Source: JAHEGP01 sp963751595 (GTDB lineage Bacteria; Pseudomonadota; Gammaproteobacteria; Pseudomonadales; JAHEGP01). From it: a stretch of 64,000 nucleotides of DNA. Under the pieces are notes generated by a model, which saw nothing but the letters and a program-made list of their open reading frames with translations, was not told the DNA's origin and did no database searches. A program made the position numbers and the translations under genes. Below, one piece after another: positions 35,026-43,639 of the stretch. Each line of letters starts with the position of its first letter. The first letter of the stretch is position 1. The DNA lies in the NCBI GenBank assembly GCA_963751595.1, contig CAVVVC010000005.1, positions 1 through 64,000 of the forward strand, written 5' to 3'.

Positions 35026-36765
35026 ATGCGATACGTTTTCTTCAGCTTCCTGTTACTGGCTACGCAGGCTTTTGGCCAGGGGCAATCCGATGCCTTCGGG
35101 GCGCCGGGTGGCCTGTTCCCCGCTCAGGAACGCCCCGACTTTCTCCCGGTTGAACAGGCTTACAAGGTCAATGTCAGTCACATCCCGGGACAGCTTGTCC
35201 TGCAGTGGCAAATCACCGAAGGCTATTTCCTCTATCGCCATGGTTTCAGGGCGGCCATCAACGGTGAGGACGTCAGCGCCTCCGCGCAGCTGCCCGTCGG
35301 CATCGCAAAAACCGACGACCTGTTCGGCGATGTCGAGATCTATTACCGCGAAAAAGTGGTCGAGCTGCCATTTGCGGGGGAACCCCCACTGGTCCTCGAC
35401 ATACAGTCACAGGGCTGCTCTGACGAGGGGCTCTGTTACCCACCCTACAAACAGCGCTTCGAGCTCGACAGCGCCGATGGCACCTTTCGCGAGGTCGGCC
35501 TCAGCGGCGGTGCCACGGGCCGGACAGTCGCCGTCGCGGACCCGGTTTCGGGGGCTGGTGATGCCGCAATCACACTTGGGCTGGCCGCCCTGTTTGCTTT
35601 CCTGGGGGGGTTGATTCTCAACCTGATGCCCTGCGTGTTGCCGGTGCTATCGCTGAAGGCTCTGGGGCTGGCTTCTTCCCACGAGAGTTACGCCCAGCGT
35701 ATCGCCCATGGCTGGTGGTATACAGCGGGTATCGTGCTGAGCTTTTGTGCCATTGCCGCCCTGCTGATCGGGCTGAAGGCTGCCGGCAGCGCAGTAGGCT
35801 GGGGATTCCAGTTACAAAGCAGCTGGTTTGTCGGGGCACTGGTATATCTGTTTTTCCTGATGGCATTTTTGCTGGCCGGAGCCGCCGACTTCAGCGGGCA
35901 GTGGATGGGCTTCGGCCAGGCGCTGGCGAGCGGCGGCGGCTACCGTGGTTCATTTTTTACCGGCACCCTCGCCGTGCTGGTCGCCAGCCCTTGCACCGCG
36001 CCCTTCATGGGAACCGCCATGGGCTTTGCCCTCACCCAGGGCAATCTGGTCGCATTGATGGTGTTTATCTGCCTCGGCCTGGGTATGGCCGCGCCCTTTT
36101 TGGTGCTGAGCTACCTGCCCCGGCTTGGTCGATGGCTGCCCAAACCCGGTGCGTGGATGGAGCGCTTTCGGGAATTCCTCGCCTTCCCTTTACTCGCTAC
36201 CGCGATTTGGTTGCTCTGGGTCATCGGCCGCCAGAACGGTACCGACGCCGTGGCGCTGGTGTTGTGCGGCTGCCTGCTGATTGCAGTGGCGCTGTGGCTG
36301 AACGGCGCTGGCCAAGCCGTGAGACTGGCTCGCCTGGGGCTGTTTACGGGCGCCCTGCTGCTTTTGAGCAACCCGCTGTTGCGTGCCGCCAGCAACGCCG
36401 AGCGCGACTTCGAAACCTTCAGTGAGGCAAGGGTTGAGCAATTGAGGGCGGAGGGTATGCCGGTTTTCGTCAACTTTACCGCCGACTGGTGCATCACTTG
36501 TCTGGCTAATGAAAAATGGGTCCTGAGCACCGATACGGTAACCGAGGCGTTCAATCGACAGAACGTCGCCTATCTCAAAGCTGACTGGACCAATTACGAC
36601 CCGGTCATCGCCGCCACGCTGGAGCGCTGGGGTCGTTCCGGCATACCGCTCTATCTTTTCTACCCTGCCGACCGCAGCCTTCCTGCGCAGATCCTGCCAC
36701 AAATCCTGTCCGTGGAGCTGGTGTTGAGCACGATTGAACCCCGGAGCGCCGGCGGGCCCGGATAA
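35026..36765 (+). CDS. dsbD: Thiol:disulfide interchange protein DsbD
   Basis: DsbD carries electrons from cytoplasmic thioredoxin across the membrane to periplasmic partners. A signal peptide (MRYVFFSFLLLATQAFG) leads to the N-terminal alpha domain with QGCSDEGLCYPPY. Eight predicted membrane helices follow, with the redox cysteines in LMPCVLPVLS and SPCTAPFMG. The C-terminal gamma domain has a thioredoxin site CITC in FTADWCITCLANE near residue 490. The length of 579 residues is normal. The CITC dipeptide differs from the CVAC of E. coli but is within the family. Confidence 0.95.
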   Translation: MRYVFFSFLLLATQAFGQGQSDAFGAPGGLFPAQERPDFLPVEQAYKVNVSHIPGQLVLQWQITEGYFLYRHGFRAAINGEDVSASAQLPVGIAKTDDLFGDVEIYYREKVVELPFAGEPPLVLDIQSQGCSDEGLCYPPYKQRFELDSADGTFREVGLSGGATGRTVAVADPVSGAGDAAITLGLAALFAFLGGLILNLMPCVLPVLSLKALGLASSHESYAQRIAHGWWYTAGIVLSFCAIAALLIGLKAAGSAVGWGFQLQSSWFVGALVYLFFLMAFLLAGAADFSGQWMGFGQALASGGGYRGSFFTGTLAVLVASPCTAPFMGTAMGFALTQGNLVALMVFICLGLGMAAPFLVLSYLPRLGRWLPKPGAWMERFREFLAFPLLATAIWLLWVIGRQNGTDAVALVLCGCLLIAVALWLNGAGQAVRLARLGLFTGALLLLSNPLLRAASNAERDFETFSEARVEQLRAEGMPVFVNFTADWCITCLANEKWVLSTDTVTEAFNRQNVAYLKADWTNYDPVIAATLERWGRSGIPLYLFYPADRSLPAQILPQILSVELVLSTIEPRSAGGPG

Positions 36766-36988
36766 GTAAAGCGCCTGATAGCGACGTAAAACAAACTTGT
36801 AGCAAACGCGCCAGAACTTTACCGCCATCTCCCGCGAATCCACAAAAAGTTGGACTAGAATCGGCATTTGATGCACAATTGCCGCCCACAGCTTTACTGA
36901 TCGATAACTGGCGCGCGCCCTGCACCGGCCGCTGCTGCCAAGACACGGTCATCATCCCTGGACATCCGAACGGCGAGCTCGAGGCAAA

Positions 36989-37438
36989 ATGGCCACTTTT
37001 TTGGTGCTGCACGGCCCCAACCTGAACATGTTGGGCAGCCGCGAACCCGATATCTACGGCAGCGAATCGCTGGAGTCTATCAATCGACGGCTGAGCGAAG
37101 AAGCCCTCGCCAACGGCCACCACCTGCTGCACTTGCAGAGCAACGCTGAGTACGAACTGATAGAACGCATCCACGATGCCAGCCGCGAGGGGGTCAATTT
37201 CATTATCTTCAACCCGGCGGCTTTCACTCACACCAGCATTGCCCTCAGGGACGCTCTGGCTGCGGTCGAGATCCCCTTTATCGAGGTGCACCTGTCCAAT
37301 GTGCACGCACGGGAAGCATTTCGGCGGCAGTCCTATTTCTCAGAGCTGGCGGTGGGCGTCATCTGCGGGCTTGGCGGGCTCGGCTACGAGCTGGCGCTGC
37401 AGGGCGCCATGCAATTTGTCAACCGCAATCAACAATAA
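36989..37438 (+). CDS. aroQ: Type II 3-dehydroquinate dehydratase
   Basis: AroQ removes water from 3-dehydroquinate in the shikimate pathway. The protein begins with the family signature LHGPNLNMLGSREPDIYG, in which Tyr is catalytic. It continues with NPAAFTHTSIALRDAL and EVHLSNVHAREAFRR, which contains the second catalytic His. At 149 residues it is full length and should form the dodecamer of the class. It is followed 29 bases later by accB, the standard aroQ-accB-accC arrangement. The 223 bases upstream, after dsbD, probably hold the promoter of this operon. Confidence 0.97.
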   Translation: MATFLVLHGPNLNMLGSREPDIYGSESLESINRRLSEEALANGHHLLHLQSNAEYELIERIHDASREGVNFIIFNPAAFTHTSIALRDALAAVEIPFIEVHLSNVHAREAFRRQSYFSELAVGVICGLGGLGYELALQGAMQFVNRNQQ

Positions 37439-37467
37439 AGGTATTACACGGGGAGAACCTGATCACC

Positions 37468-37920
37468 ATGGATATTCGAAAGGTCAAAAAGCTCATCGAG
37501 TTGCTGGAAGAGTCCGACATCGATGAACTGGAAATCAAGGAGGGCGAAGAGTCCGTCCGGATCAGCCGCCATGCCAACAAAGGCCAGCCGCTCTATGCGC
37601 CACCCGGGTACGCACCGGCTGCTACAGCCCCCGCAACCGCGGTAAGTGCCGCCACAACAGCGGAGCCGGAAGTTGAAAAGCTCACGGGCCACGTGGTGAC
37701 CTCACCCATGGTGGGAACCTTCTATCGTTCGCCCTCCCCCGGCTCACCGGTGTTCGTGGAAGTGGGCCAGAACGTCAAGGTTGGCGATGTCGTCTGTATT
37801 GTCGAAGCGATGAAAATGATGAACCAGATCGAAGCCGACAAGGCCGGAACGGTCGAGGCCATTCTGGTGGAGGATGGAGAGCCTGTAGAATTCGACCAGC
37901 CATTGATAACAATCGTCTAA
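37468..37920 (+). CDS. accB: Biotin carboxyl carrier protein of acetyl-CoA carboxylase
   Basis: AccB carries the biotin of acetyl-CoA carboxylase, the first step of fatty acid synthesis. The N-terminal 35 residues form the AccC-interacting region, then an Ala/Pro/Thr-rich linker (about 45-70), then the biotinyl domain. The biotinylated Lys is in the invariant EAMKMMN near residue 116. The domain starts with GTFYRSPSPGSPVFVEVGQ, including the thumb of AccB-type carriers. The length of 150 residues is normal. accC follows after 42 bases in the same operon. Confidence 0.97.
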   Translation: MDIRKVKKLIELLEESDIDELEIKEGEESVRISRHANKGQPLYAPPGYAPAATAPATAVSAATTAEPEVEKLTGHVVTSPMVGTFYRSPSPGSPVFVEVGQNVKVGDVVCIVEAMKMMNQIEADKAGTVEAILVEDGEPVEFDQPLITIV

Positions 37921-37962
37921 CCGGCTGACTCCTGCAGTAAACCCGGTTTAAAAGAGGCTCCC

Positions 37963-39303
37963 ATGCTGGATAAAGTTGTTATTGCCAATCGCGGCGAGAT
38001 CGCGCTTCGAATTCTTCGCGCATGCAAGGAACTGGGAATCCGCACTGTGGCGGTCCACTCGACGGTCGATAAAGACCTCATGCATGTGCGCCTGGCGGAT
38101 GAGTCGGTGTGTATCGGCCCACCCCCCTCCGTGCACAGCTACCTCAACCCACCCGCTATTATCAGTGCCGCCGAGGTAACCGACGCGGTGGCGATTCATC
38201 CGGGTTATGGTTTTCTCTCGGAAAATGCCGATTTCGCCGAACAGCTGGAGAAAAGCGGCTTCCTGTTCGTCGGCCCCAGCGCCGATGTCATCCGCCTGAT
38301 GGGCGACAAGGTGTCCGCCATCGAAGCCATGCGCAAGGCCGGGGTGCCCACCGTGCCGGGCTCTGATGGGGCCCTCGGGCAGGATGGTGACGCGATTATC
38401 GCAACCGCAAAGCGGATCGGGTATCCGGTGATAATCAAGGCCGCAGCGGGCGGCGGTGGCCGGGGGATGCGTACCGTCAAAAGTGAGGCTGCGCTGTTGA
38501 ACGCGGTGTATGTCACCCGTACCGAGGCCAAGGCCGCCTTTGGCGACGATACGGTCTACATGGAGAAATTCCTCGAAAACCCGCGCCACGTCGAAATTCA
38601 GGTACTGGCTGACGGCAAGGGCAACGCGATCCACCTGGGGGACCGCGACTGCTCGCTGCAACGCCGCCACCAGAAGGTCATAGAAGAGGCGCCCGCCCCC
38701 AATATTCCCGAGGATGTGCGCCGCGACGTGGCCAAATCCTGCGTCGATGCGTGCCTCGAAATCGGCTACCGGGGCGCTGGAACTTTCGAGTTTCTCTACG
38801 AAAACAATTGTTTCTACTTCATCGAGATGAACACCCGGGTCCAGGTCGAACACCCGGTGACCGAGATGATTACCGGGGTCGATATCGTCAAGTGGCAACT
38901 GCGGATTGCAGGGGGTGAACCCTTGTCCCTGAAGCAGGAAGACATCGTCATGCGCGGCCACGCCATGGAGTGTCGCCTCAATGCTGAAGACCCCAAGACG
39001 TTCCTGCCCTATCCCGGCACCATCAAACGCTTCCACCCCCCCGGCGGCAACGGCATTCGAGTCGACTCCCACGTCTACAGTGGGTACACAGTGCCCCCCT
39101 ACTACGATTCCCTGATCGGCAAGATCATCAGTTATGGCGCCGACCGGAGCGAATGTATGGGCAGGATGCGCAACGCCCTGGATGAACTTCTGGTGGAAGG
39201 CATCCGAACCAACCAGCCGCTGCATCAGGACTTGCTGCGGGATGCCGCTTTTTCCCGGGGCGGCGTCAATATTCATTACCTCGAGAAGAAGCTGGGCCTC
39301 TAG
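37963..39303 (+). CDS. accC: Biotin carboxylase subunit of acetyl-CoA carboxylase
   Basis: AccC uses ATP and bicarbonate to carboxylate biotin on AccB. It is an ATP-grasp enzyme with the opening VVIANRGEIALRILRACKE and the Gly-rich loop KAAAGGGGRGMR near residue 160. The signature NTRVQVEHPVTEM near residue 290 carries the catalytic Glu and Arg. The length of 446 residues matches the family. A 598-residue open frame runs antisense through this gene (39744-37948); it is a codon-bias shadow. Confidence 0.98.
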   Translation: MLDKVVIANRGEIALRILRACKELGIRTVAVHSTVDKDLMHVRLADESVCIGPPPSVHSYLNPPAIISAAEVTDAVAIHPGYGFLSENADFAEQLEKSGFLFVGPSADVIRLMGDKVSAIEAMRKAGVPTVPGSDGALGQDGDAIIATAKRIGYPVIIKAAAGGGGRGMRTVKSEAALLNAVYVTRTEAKAAFGDDTVYMEKFLENPRHVEIQVLADGKGNAIHLGDRDCSLQRRHQKVIEEAPAPNIPEDVRRDVAKSCVDACLEIGYRGAGTFEFLYENNCFYFIEMNTRVQVEHPVTEMITGVDIVKWQLRIAGGEPLSLKQEDIVMRGHAMECRLNAEDPKTFLPYPGTIKRFHPPGGNGIRVDSHVYSGYTVPPYYDSLIGKIISYGADRSECMGRMRNALDELLVEGIRTNQPLHQDLLRDAAFSRGGVNIHYLEKKLGL

Positions 39304-39321
39304 CCGAACAGGTGCCGACCG

Positions 39322-40212
39322 ATGCCCTGGGTAATGCTTCATATTGAAACCGACGAACACCACTGCGATGGCATCGAGGCGGCACTGCTCCAGTGCGGCG
39401 CGGCCACCGTATCGCTGCAGGACTGCGCCGACCAGCCTCTGTTCGACGAACCCGGGGAGTCTACCCGCCTGTGGCGGCGGGTGAAAATCAGCGGTATGTT
39501 TGACGCGGCAGCCGACGTTGACGCGATTGCACAGCGACTCGCCAGCCAGGGCGATCTGGGCATTGCCAATCACTCCCAGGAAATACTGGAGGACAAAGAT
39601 TGGGTCAGAGCCTGGATGGACAGCTACCAGCCGATGGCCATGGGTGAACGCCTGTGGATTTGCCCGAGCTGGTTGGCTGCACCCGACCCCGCCGCGGTCA
39701 ACCTGGTACTGGATCCGGGAATGGCATTTGGCACCGGTACTCACCCCACCACTGCCATGTGCCTGCGCTGGCTTGACAGTGCCGAGCTGCGCGGCAAGAC
39801 GATTGTCGACTATGGCTGTGGGTCGGGCATTCTCGCAATCGCAGCATTACTCCTGGGAGCGCAATCAGCCATTGCCACCGACATCGACGGCCAGGCCATC
39901 ACCGCTACCCGCGACAACGCTCGCCGCAATGGACTATCCGAGCAGCAGCTCAAGCTGTGTTACCCGGGGGCGCTAGGCAGCGAAGAGCCCGCCGATCTGC
40001 TGCTGGCCAATATCCTGGCAGGCCCTCTGGCACAACTGGCGCCGCAAATCAGCAGCCTGGTCAAGGCCGGTGGCGATCTGGTTCTATCCGGCATTCTTGC
40101 CCAGCAGGCCGAAGCGCTGATGACGGCGTATCCCGAGTTCGATTTTGTTCAACCCTGGCACCAGGACGGCTGGGTAATGCTACATGGGCGCCGTCGCCTG
40201 AGTCCGCGATAA
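39322..40212 (+). CDS. prmA: Ribosomal protein L11 methyltransferase
   Basis: PrmA trimethylates ribosomal protein L11 using S-adenosylmethionine. The N-terminal substrate-recognition domain (about residues 1-100) precedes the Rossmann methyltransferase domain with motif I VDYGCGSGILAIAA near residue 168. Upstream of it, DPGMAFGTGTHPTT is the PrmA-specific segment, and LLANILAGPL is motif IV. The length of 296 residues fits. It sits 18 bases after accC and 147 bases before the zinc-ribbon gene. Confidence 0.97.
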   Translation: MPWVMLHIETDEHHCDGIEAALLQCGAATVSLQDCADQPLFDEPGESTRLWRRVKISGMFDAAADVDAIAQRLASQGDLGIANHSQEILEDKDWVRAWMDSYQPMAMGERLWICPSWLAAPDPAAVNLVLDPGMAFGTGTHPTTAMCLRWLDSAELRGKTIVDYGCGSGILAIAALLLGAQSAIATDIDGQAITATRDNARRNGLSEQQLKLCYPGALGSEEPADLLLANILAGPLAQLAPQISSLVKAGGDLVLSGILAQQAEALMTAYPEFDFVQPWHQDGWVMLHGRRRLSPR

Positions 40213-40359
40213 CGCCGACAGTGACCCGAAGCCGCGACCGGCTTGGCAAAAGCGCGCCATTGTCATGAAATTTTTTACCGAAACGCTAGACTTGCAACAT
40301 CTGTAATCCACTTTGTCCCGGCAAAAGAACGGCCCGAAGCGCCAAGAGCGAAACCCCGT

Positions 40360-41685
40360 ATGTCCAACCAGACCGCTTCAACCATCGCCAGCCCTGCGGC
40401 GCCCACAAGGCAGTTCACCGAGTGCCCCAATTGCGAGACGGTCTTCCGGGTTACCGCTGAGCAGCTCCAAATAGCAGGGGGTCAGGTTCGCTGCGGATCT
40501 TGCCTCCACGTCTTCGTTGCCGCCGAGCATTGGGCAAATTCAGAAGCGCCCGGCGGTAAGCCTGCCAATCCCCCGTCTGTTTTGGTGGCGTCAGAACGAG
40601 GGTCCAGACCTGATGACCCGGCGGGATCGGCCAGCGAGGCGGAACCGACCCTGCCCGCGACAGCCCTGAAACAGCGGGCGACCATTGAATTCAGTGAGGC
40701 CTTTATGGCCCTGGAAACCCCCGACTCGCCAGCCTGCCCGCTGGAGGATTCAGGCAGCGACGACACCGATCCGGAGGATGAGGAGGACTGGGCATTACAA
40801 ATGCTGGAGGCCGAAGCGGCCGCCGAACCTGCACCCGGCAAACGCACGCTGCAGGCCATACGGGAACAGCCCGAGCCCCCCTCACCCCGCCCCGATAAGG
40901 TTGCGCAAACCCCTGCCCCGGACAACGACGGTAGTAGAAAGTACGAGACCGGGGAATTCGAGGCCACCGAATCCTGGATGCAGGAACTGCTGGACACCAA
41001 AGAGCCGGAAGATTGCGCATTTGACGCACCGCTGCAACCTGCCGCAGCAACGGCTGCCGCAGCACTTGTTCCGGGTGCCGAGCCCGACGAGGAGTATGTG
41101 CCGGAGATCTTCCGCGCAAACAGCGCTCTGCTTGAGGGTATACCGGCAGAACCCGTGGAAATGCACTGGCGCCGCCATATCAGCCCGGGGGTGCGCCACG
41201 GCCTGATCCTTGTGGGTATCACAGTCGCAGCGCTCCTGCTGGTTGCCCAGTACCTGTGGTTCAATGCCGGGCACCTGGCCGCCAATCCGAAGTACCGGCC
41301 TCTCGTTGCGCATTTCTGCCAGATCAGCGGCTGCACCATGCCTTCCCGAATCGACATCTCCCGCATCAAAAACAGCAACCTTGTGGTGCTGCAGCACCCC
41401 AGGGTCGAGGGCGCCTTGTTGCTGGACACCATCCTCACCAATCATGCGGGCTATGAGCAACCTTTTCCGGTGCTCTACGTGCGCTTCAGCAACTTGCAGG
41501 ATCAAACCGTCGCCGCCCGGGCGTTCACCCCCGCCGAGTACCTCGGTGGCGATATGGTCGGCGCGAGCATGATGCCGGTGCGCCAGCCCATCCATCTGTC
41601 ACTGGAATTGCGTGATCCCGGCGAAGAGGCCAGCAATTATCGCGTCCAGCTGCTTCCAGCCGACCGGCAGTACCCCTCCCTCTAG
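40360..41685 (+). CDS. MJ0042-type zinc-ribbon and DUF3426 membrane protein
   Basis: The N-terminus has a zinc ribbon of the MJ0042 type: CPNCETVF and CGSCLHVF (about residues 22-50). A long acidic, Pro/Ala-rich disordered region (about 50-275) follows, then one membrane helix near residue 290 (LILVGITVAALLLVAQYLWF) and a C-terminal DUF3426 domain. Function is unknown. I chose the ATG at 40360 (MSNQTAST), which gives 441 residues. The gene order prmA-zinc ribbon-dusB-fis is common in gammaproteobacteria, but here an insertion sequence begins within a few bases of the stop codon, which may be part of the element. Confidence 0.85.
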   Translation: MSNQTASTIASPAAPTRQFTECPNCETVFRVTAEQLQIAGGQVRCGSCLHVFVAAEHWANSEAPGGKPANPPSVLVASERGSRPDDPAGSASEAEPTLPATALKQRATIEFSEAFMALETPDSPACPLEDSGSDDTDPEDEEDWALQMLEAEAAAEPAPGKRTLQAIREQPEPPSPRPDKVAQTPAPDNDGSRKYETGEFEATESWMQELLDTKEPEDCAFDAPLQPAAATAAAALVPGAEPDEEYVPEIFRANSALLEGIPAEPVEMHWRRHISPGVRHGLILVGITVAALLLVAQYLWFNAGHLAANPKYRPLVAHFCQISGCTMPSRIDISRIKNSNLVVLQHPRVEGALLLDTILTNHAGYEQPFPVLYVRFSNLQDQTVAARAFTPAEYLGGDMVGASMMPVRQPIHLSLELRDPGEEASNYRVQLLPADRQYPSL

Positions 41686-41690
41686 ACATG

Positions 41691-41703
41691 ATGTTTTGAC
41701 CTG
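41691..41703. repeat. Left subterminal inverted repeat of the IS1111-like element
   Basis: ATGTTTTGACCTG matches the complement of 43313-43325 without mismatch. It lies six bases after the stop codon of the DUF3426 gene. Confidence 0.8.
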
Positions 41704-41780
41704 CCCAACCTCAACGCTCGTGGATTACCATTGGCGTTGAACAAACAACCGGTGGCAGAGCCACATTGAGGAGGGCAGGC

Positions 41781-43001
41781 ATGAAAGAGTTTACCGCAGA
41801 TCACACCGCGATCACGAGCCATTCGGCAGTCGAGGCATTGAACGGCAAGAAAGACCCAAACCCGGTTAAACACTATGGGGCGTTTATCGGTCTGGATGTG
41901 CACAAGGAGACGATTGCTATCGCGGTTGCTCTCCCAGGTCGAGAGAGCCCGGGCTATCGCGGTGAGATCGCGAATACGCCGAAGGCTCTGCGGCGCTGGC
42001 TGGAGCGTTTGAACCACGAGTTCGGTGGCGCCGTTCTGCTGTTCTGCTACGAGGCCGGGCCCTGCGGATACGGACTCTACCGACAGCTGATCGCCGCTGG
42101 CCACGACTGTGATGTGGTGGCGCCCTCGATGATTCCCAGGAAGGCGGGCGAGCGAATCAAGACCGACCGGCGCGATGCCACCAAGCTGGCGACGTTCCTA
42201 CGCTCCGGGGAGCTGACACCGGTCTGGGTGCCGGACGTGGAGCAGGAAGCGATGCGCGATTTGACGCGCGCCCGCGACGACATGAAGAGCCAGGAACGCA
42301 AGGCGCGACAGCAGCTCAATGCCTTCGTGTTACGCCACGGTCACCACTGGCCGCGGGGGAAGTCACGCTGGACGAAGACTCACTACAACTGGCTGGAGTC
42401 GATCGCGTTTGAACAGCCGTACCTGCAAATCGTATTACAGGAATACATCAATGCGGCCAGGGCGGCCACCCAGCGGGTTGACGACCTGACCGAGCAGATA
42501 CACCGCGTGCTGCCGAGCTGGTCGATGGCGCCGGTGGTGGACGCACTGGTGGCGCTGCGGGGGATTGATGTGCTGGCTGCGACGGTGCTGCTGGCGGAAT
42601 TGGGAGACATCAGCCGCTTTGATTCACCGAAGCAGTTGATGGCGTACCTGGGCCTGGTGCCGAGTGAGCACAGCAGTGGGGGCCGACGGCGCCAGGGCGC
42701 GATCACCCGAACCGGCAATGGGCATGCACGCCGAATGCTGGTGGAGTGTGCCTGGAGCTACCGCTTTCCGGCTCGCCAGACCATGCACCTGAAGCGCAAA
42801 GCCCAGCGCGCCTCTGAGCCGGCGAAGGCGATCGCCTGGCGAGCACAGAAGCGCCTTTGCGGCCGCTACAGGCAGCTGACCCAGGCAGGCAAGAATGTGA
42901 AGCTGGTGTGTGTGGCGATCGCAAGAGAGCTGGTGGGCTTTATCTGGGACATCGTACGCCAGGAAATGCCGCGCCTGAGGCAACCGGCGGCGATCCGGTG
43001 A
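41781..43001 (+). CDS. IS110 family transposase (IS1111-like)
   Basis: The enzyme has the RuvC-like DEDD catalytic set of IS110 transposases: D39 (FIGLDVHKET), E91 (CYEAG), and D129/D132 (KTDRRDA). The C-terminal IS116/IS110/IS902 domain includes GIDVLAA and YLGLVPSEHSSGG with the conserved Ser. I chose the ATG at 41781, which has GAGGAGG 6 bases upstream and gives 406 residues; an earlier start at 41766 lacks a site. No frameshift or stop interrupts it, so it is probably functional. It inserts by a DNA-recombinase-type reaction guided by a bridge RNA, as known for this family. Confidence 0.95.
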   Translation: MKEFTADHTAITSHSAVEALNGKKDPNPVKHYGAFIGLDVHKETIAIAVALPGRESPGYRGEIANTPKALRRWLERLNHEFGGAVLLFCYEAGPCGYGLYRQLIAAGHDCDVVAPSMIPRKAGERIKTDRRDATKLATFLRSGELTPVWVPDVEQEAMRDLTRARDDMKSQERKARQQLNAFVLRHGHHWPRGKSRWTKTHYNWLESIAFEQPYLQIVLQEYINAARAATQRVDDLTEQIHRVLPSWSMAPVVDALVALRGIDVLAATVLLAELGDISRFDSPKQLMAYLGLVPSEHSSGGRRRQGAITRTGNGHARRMLVECAWSYRFPARQTMHLKRKAQRASEPAKAIAWRAQKRLCGRYRQLTQAGKNVKLVCVAIARELVGFIWDIVRQEMPRLRQPAAIR

Positions 43002-43312
43002 TCGGCACCGGGTCGAGGCCATAGAATATCCAGGACCAGGGGAGGTACGACACAGGCATCTTGGGTCAGGGTCTATTCAGCCGGTGTGGAGAACCCTTGT
43101 GGCGGCTACATCGGCATCGACCACCACGGGACAATCTCGAACGAGCGTCCCCGGTCGATGATCCCTGACACTAGAAAAAGGCCAGCTCCGCGACGCAGTG
43201 AAGTCAGGTGGTAACCAATCCACGTATATCAGCATGATCCACCGTCGCAGTCTGCTGGATAGGTCCTGAGCCAAGGTGCTTGACGCAAATACTATGTGAG
43301 TCCGACTATTGA
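43002..43312 (+). ncRNA. Candidate bridge-RNA region of the IS1111-like element
   Basis: About 310 bases lie between the transposase stop and the right repeat and contain no gene. In the IS1111 subgroup this 3' interval encodes the structured guide RNA that pairs with target and donor DNA. I can see short complementary segments but did not derive a fold, so the call rests on position. Confidence 0.45.
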
Positions 43313-43325
43313 CAGGTCAAAACAT
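43313..43325. repeat. Right subterminal inverted repeat of the IS1111-like element
   Basis: CAGGTCAAAACAT is the exact complement of the left repeat. Only two bases separate it from the left inverted repeat of the adjacent 210-bp element. Confidence 0.8.
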
Positions 43326-43327
43326 AT

Positions 43328-43537
43328 CAGCCTCCATATCTCACCGATTCGGCCATCGCTTTTTCCGTGTCTGTTATTGTTGCGTAGGGCGCCTATTGGG
43401 TTTCTCGCCGGATCTTGCACCCGGTACGACACCTTCCTCCTGCGGCCATAGCTACGGCTATGCCCTTAGTCGGAAAATCCCGCACCGCGCACAATCTCTC
43501 GCCGAGAATTCCAAATATCGGTGAGATATGGCGGCTG
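43328..43537. mobile_element. MITE-like 210-bp element with terminal inverted repeats
   Basis: The two ends (43328-43348 and 43517-43537) are inverted repeats of 21 bases with one mismatch; the core CCATATCTCACCGAT is exact over 15 bases. The interior has no convincing gene and includes a short hairpin CATAGC-TACG-GCTATG near 43448-43463. The size and form fit a miniature inverted-repeat element. I cannot tell whether other copies exist, since none is in this window. Confidence 0.6.
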
Positions 43538-43559
43538 GCAACTTTTCCGGCGATAGCGC

Positions 43560-43588
43560 TTTAATGCTTCGCCGCCAAAAGGTATCAT
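43560..43588 (+). promoter_or_regulatory. Candidate dusB-fis promoter
   Basis: TATCAT (43583-43588) is a reasonable -10 and is followed by the GC-rich ACCCGTCC, the discriminator type found in stringently controlled promoters such as that of E. coli fis. The -35 (TTTAAT, 43560-43565, 17-base spacer) is weak. It lies just after the repeat element, so the insertion seems to have spared the promoter. Confidence 0.4.
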
Positions 43589-43639
43589 ACCCGTCCTTTT
43601 TTCCCGCCAAATAGACGACCAGTACCTGCAGGGGAAATC

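Larger units (their letters stand above)
41686..43328 (+). mobile_element. IS110 family element, IS1111-like
   Basis: A transposase gene is flanked by an exact 13-base inverted repeat, ATGTTTTGACCTG at 41691-41703 and its complement at 43313-43325. Subterminal repeats, together with a long non-coding stretch after the transposase gene, are features of the IS1111 subgroup. The exact ends are not marked by a target duplication. In characterised IS1111 elements the ends lie a few bases outside the repeats (up to about 12 on the left, about 3 on the right). The element sits between the DUF3426 gene and dusB, and its right end touches the 210-bp inverted-repeat element. Confidence 0.8.

Noticed and set aside
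37948..39744. 598-residue open frame on the minus strand
   Set aside because: It lies fully antisense to accC and part of prmA, both of which are strongly conserved. High GC third positions readily create long antisense frames.
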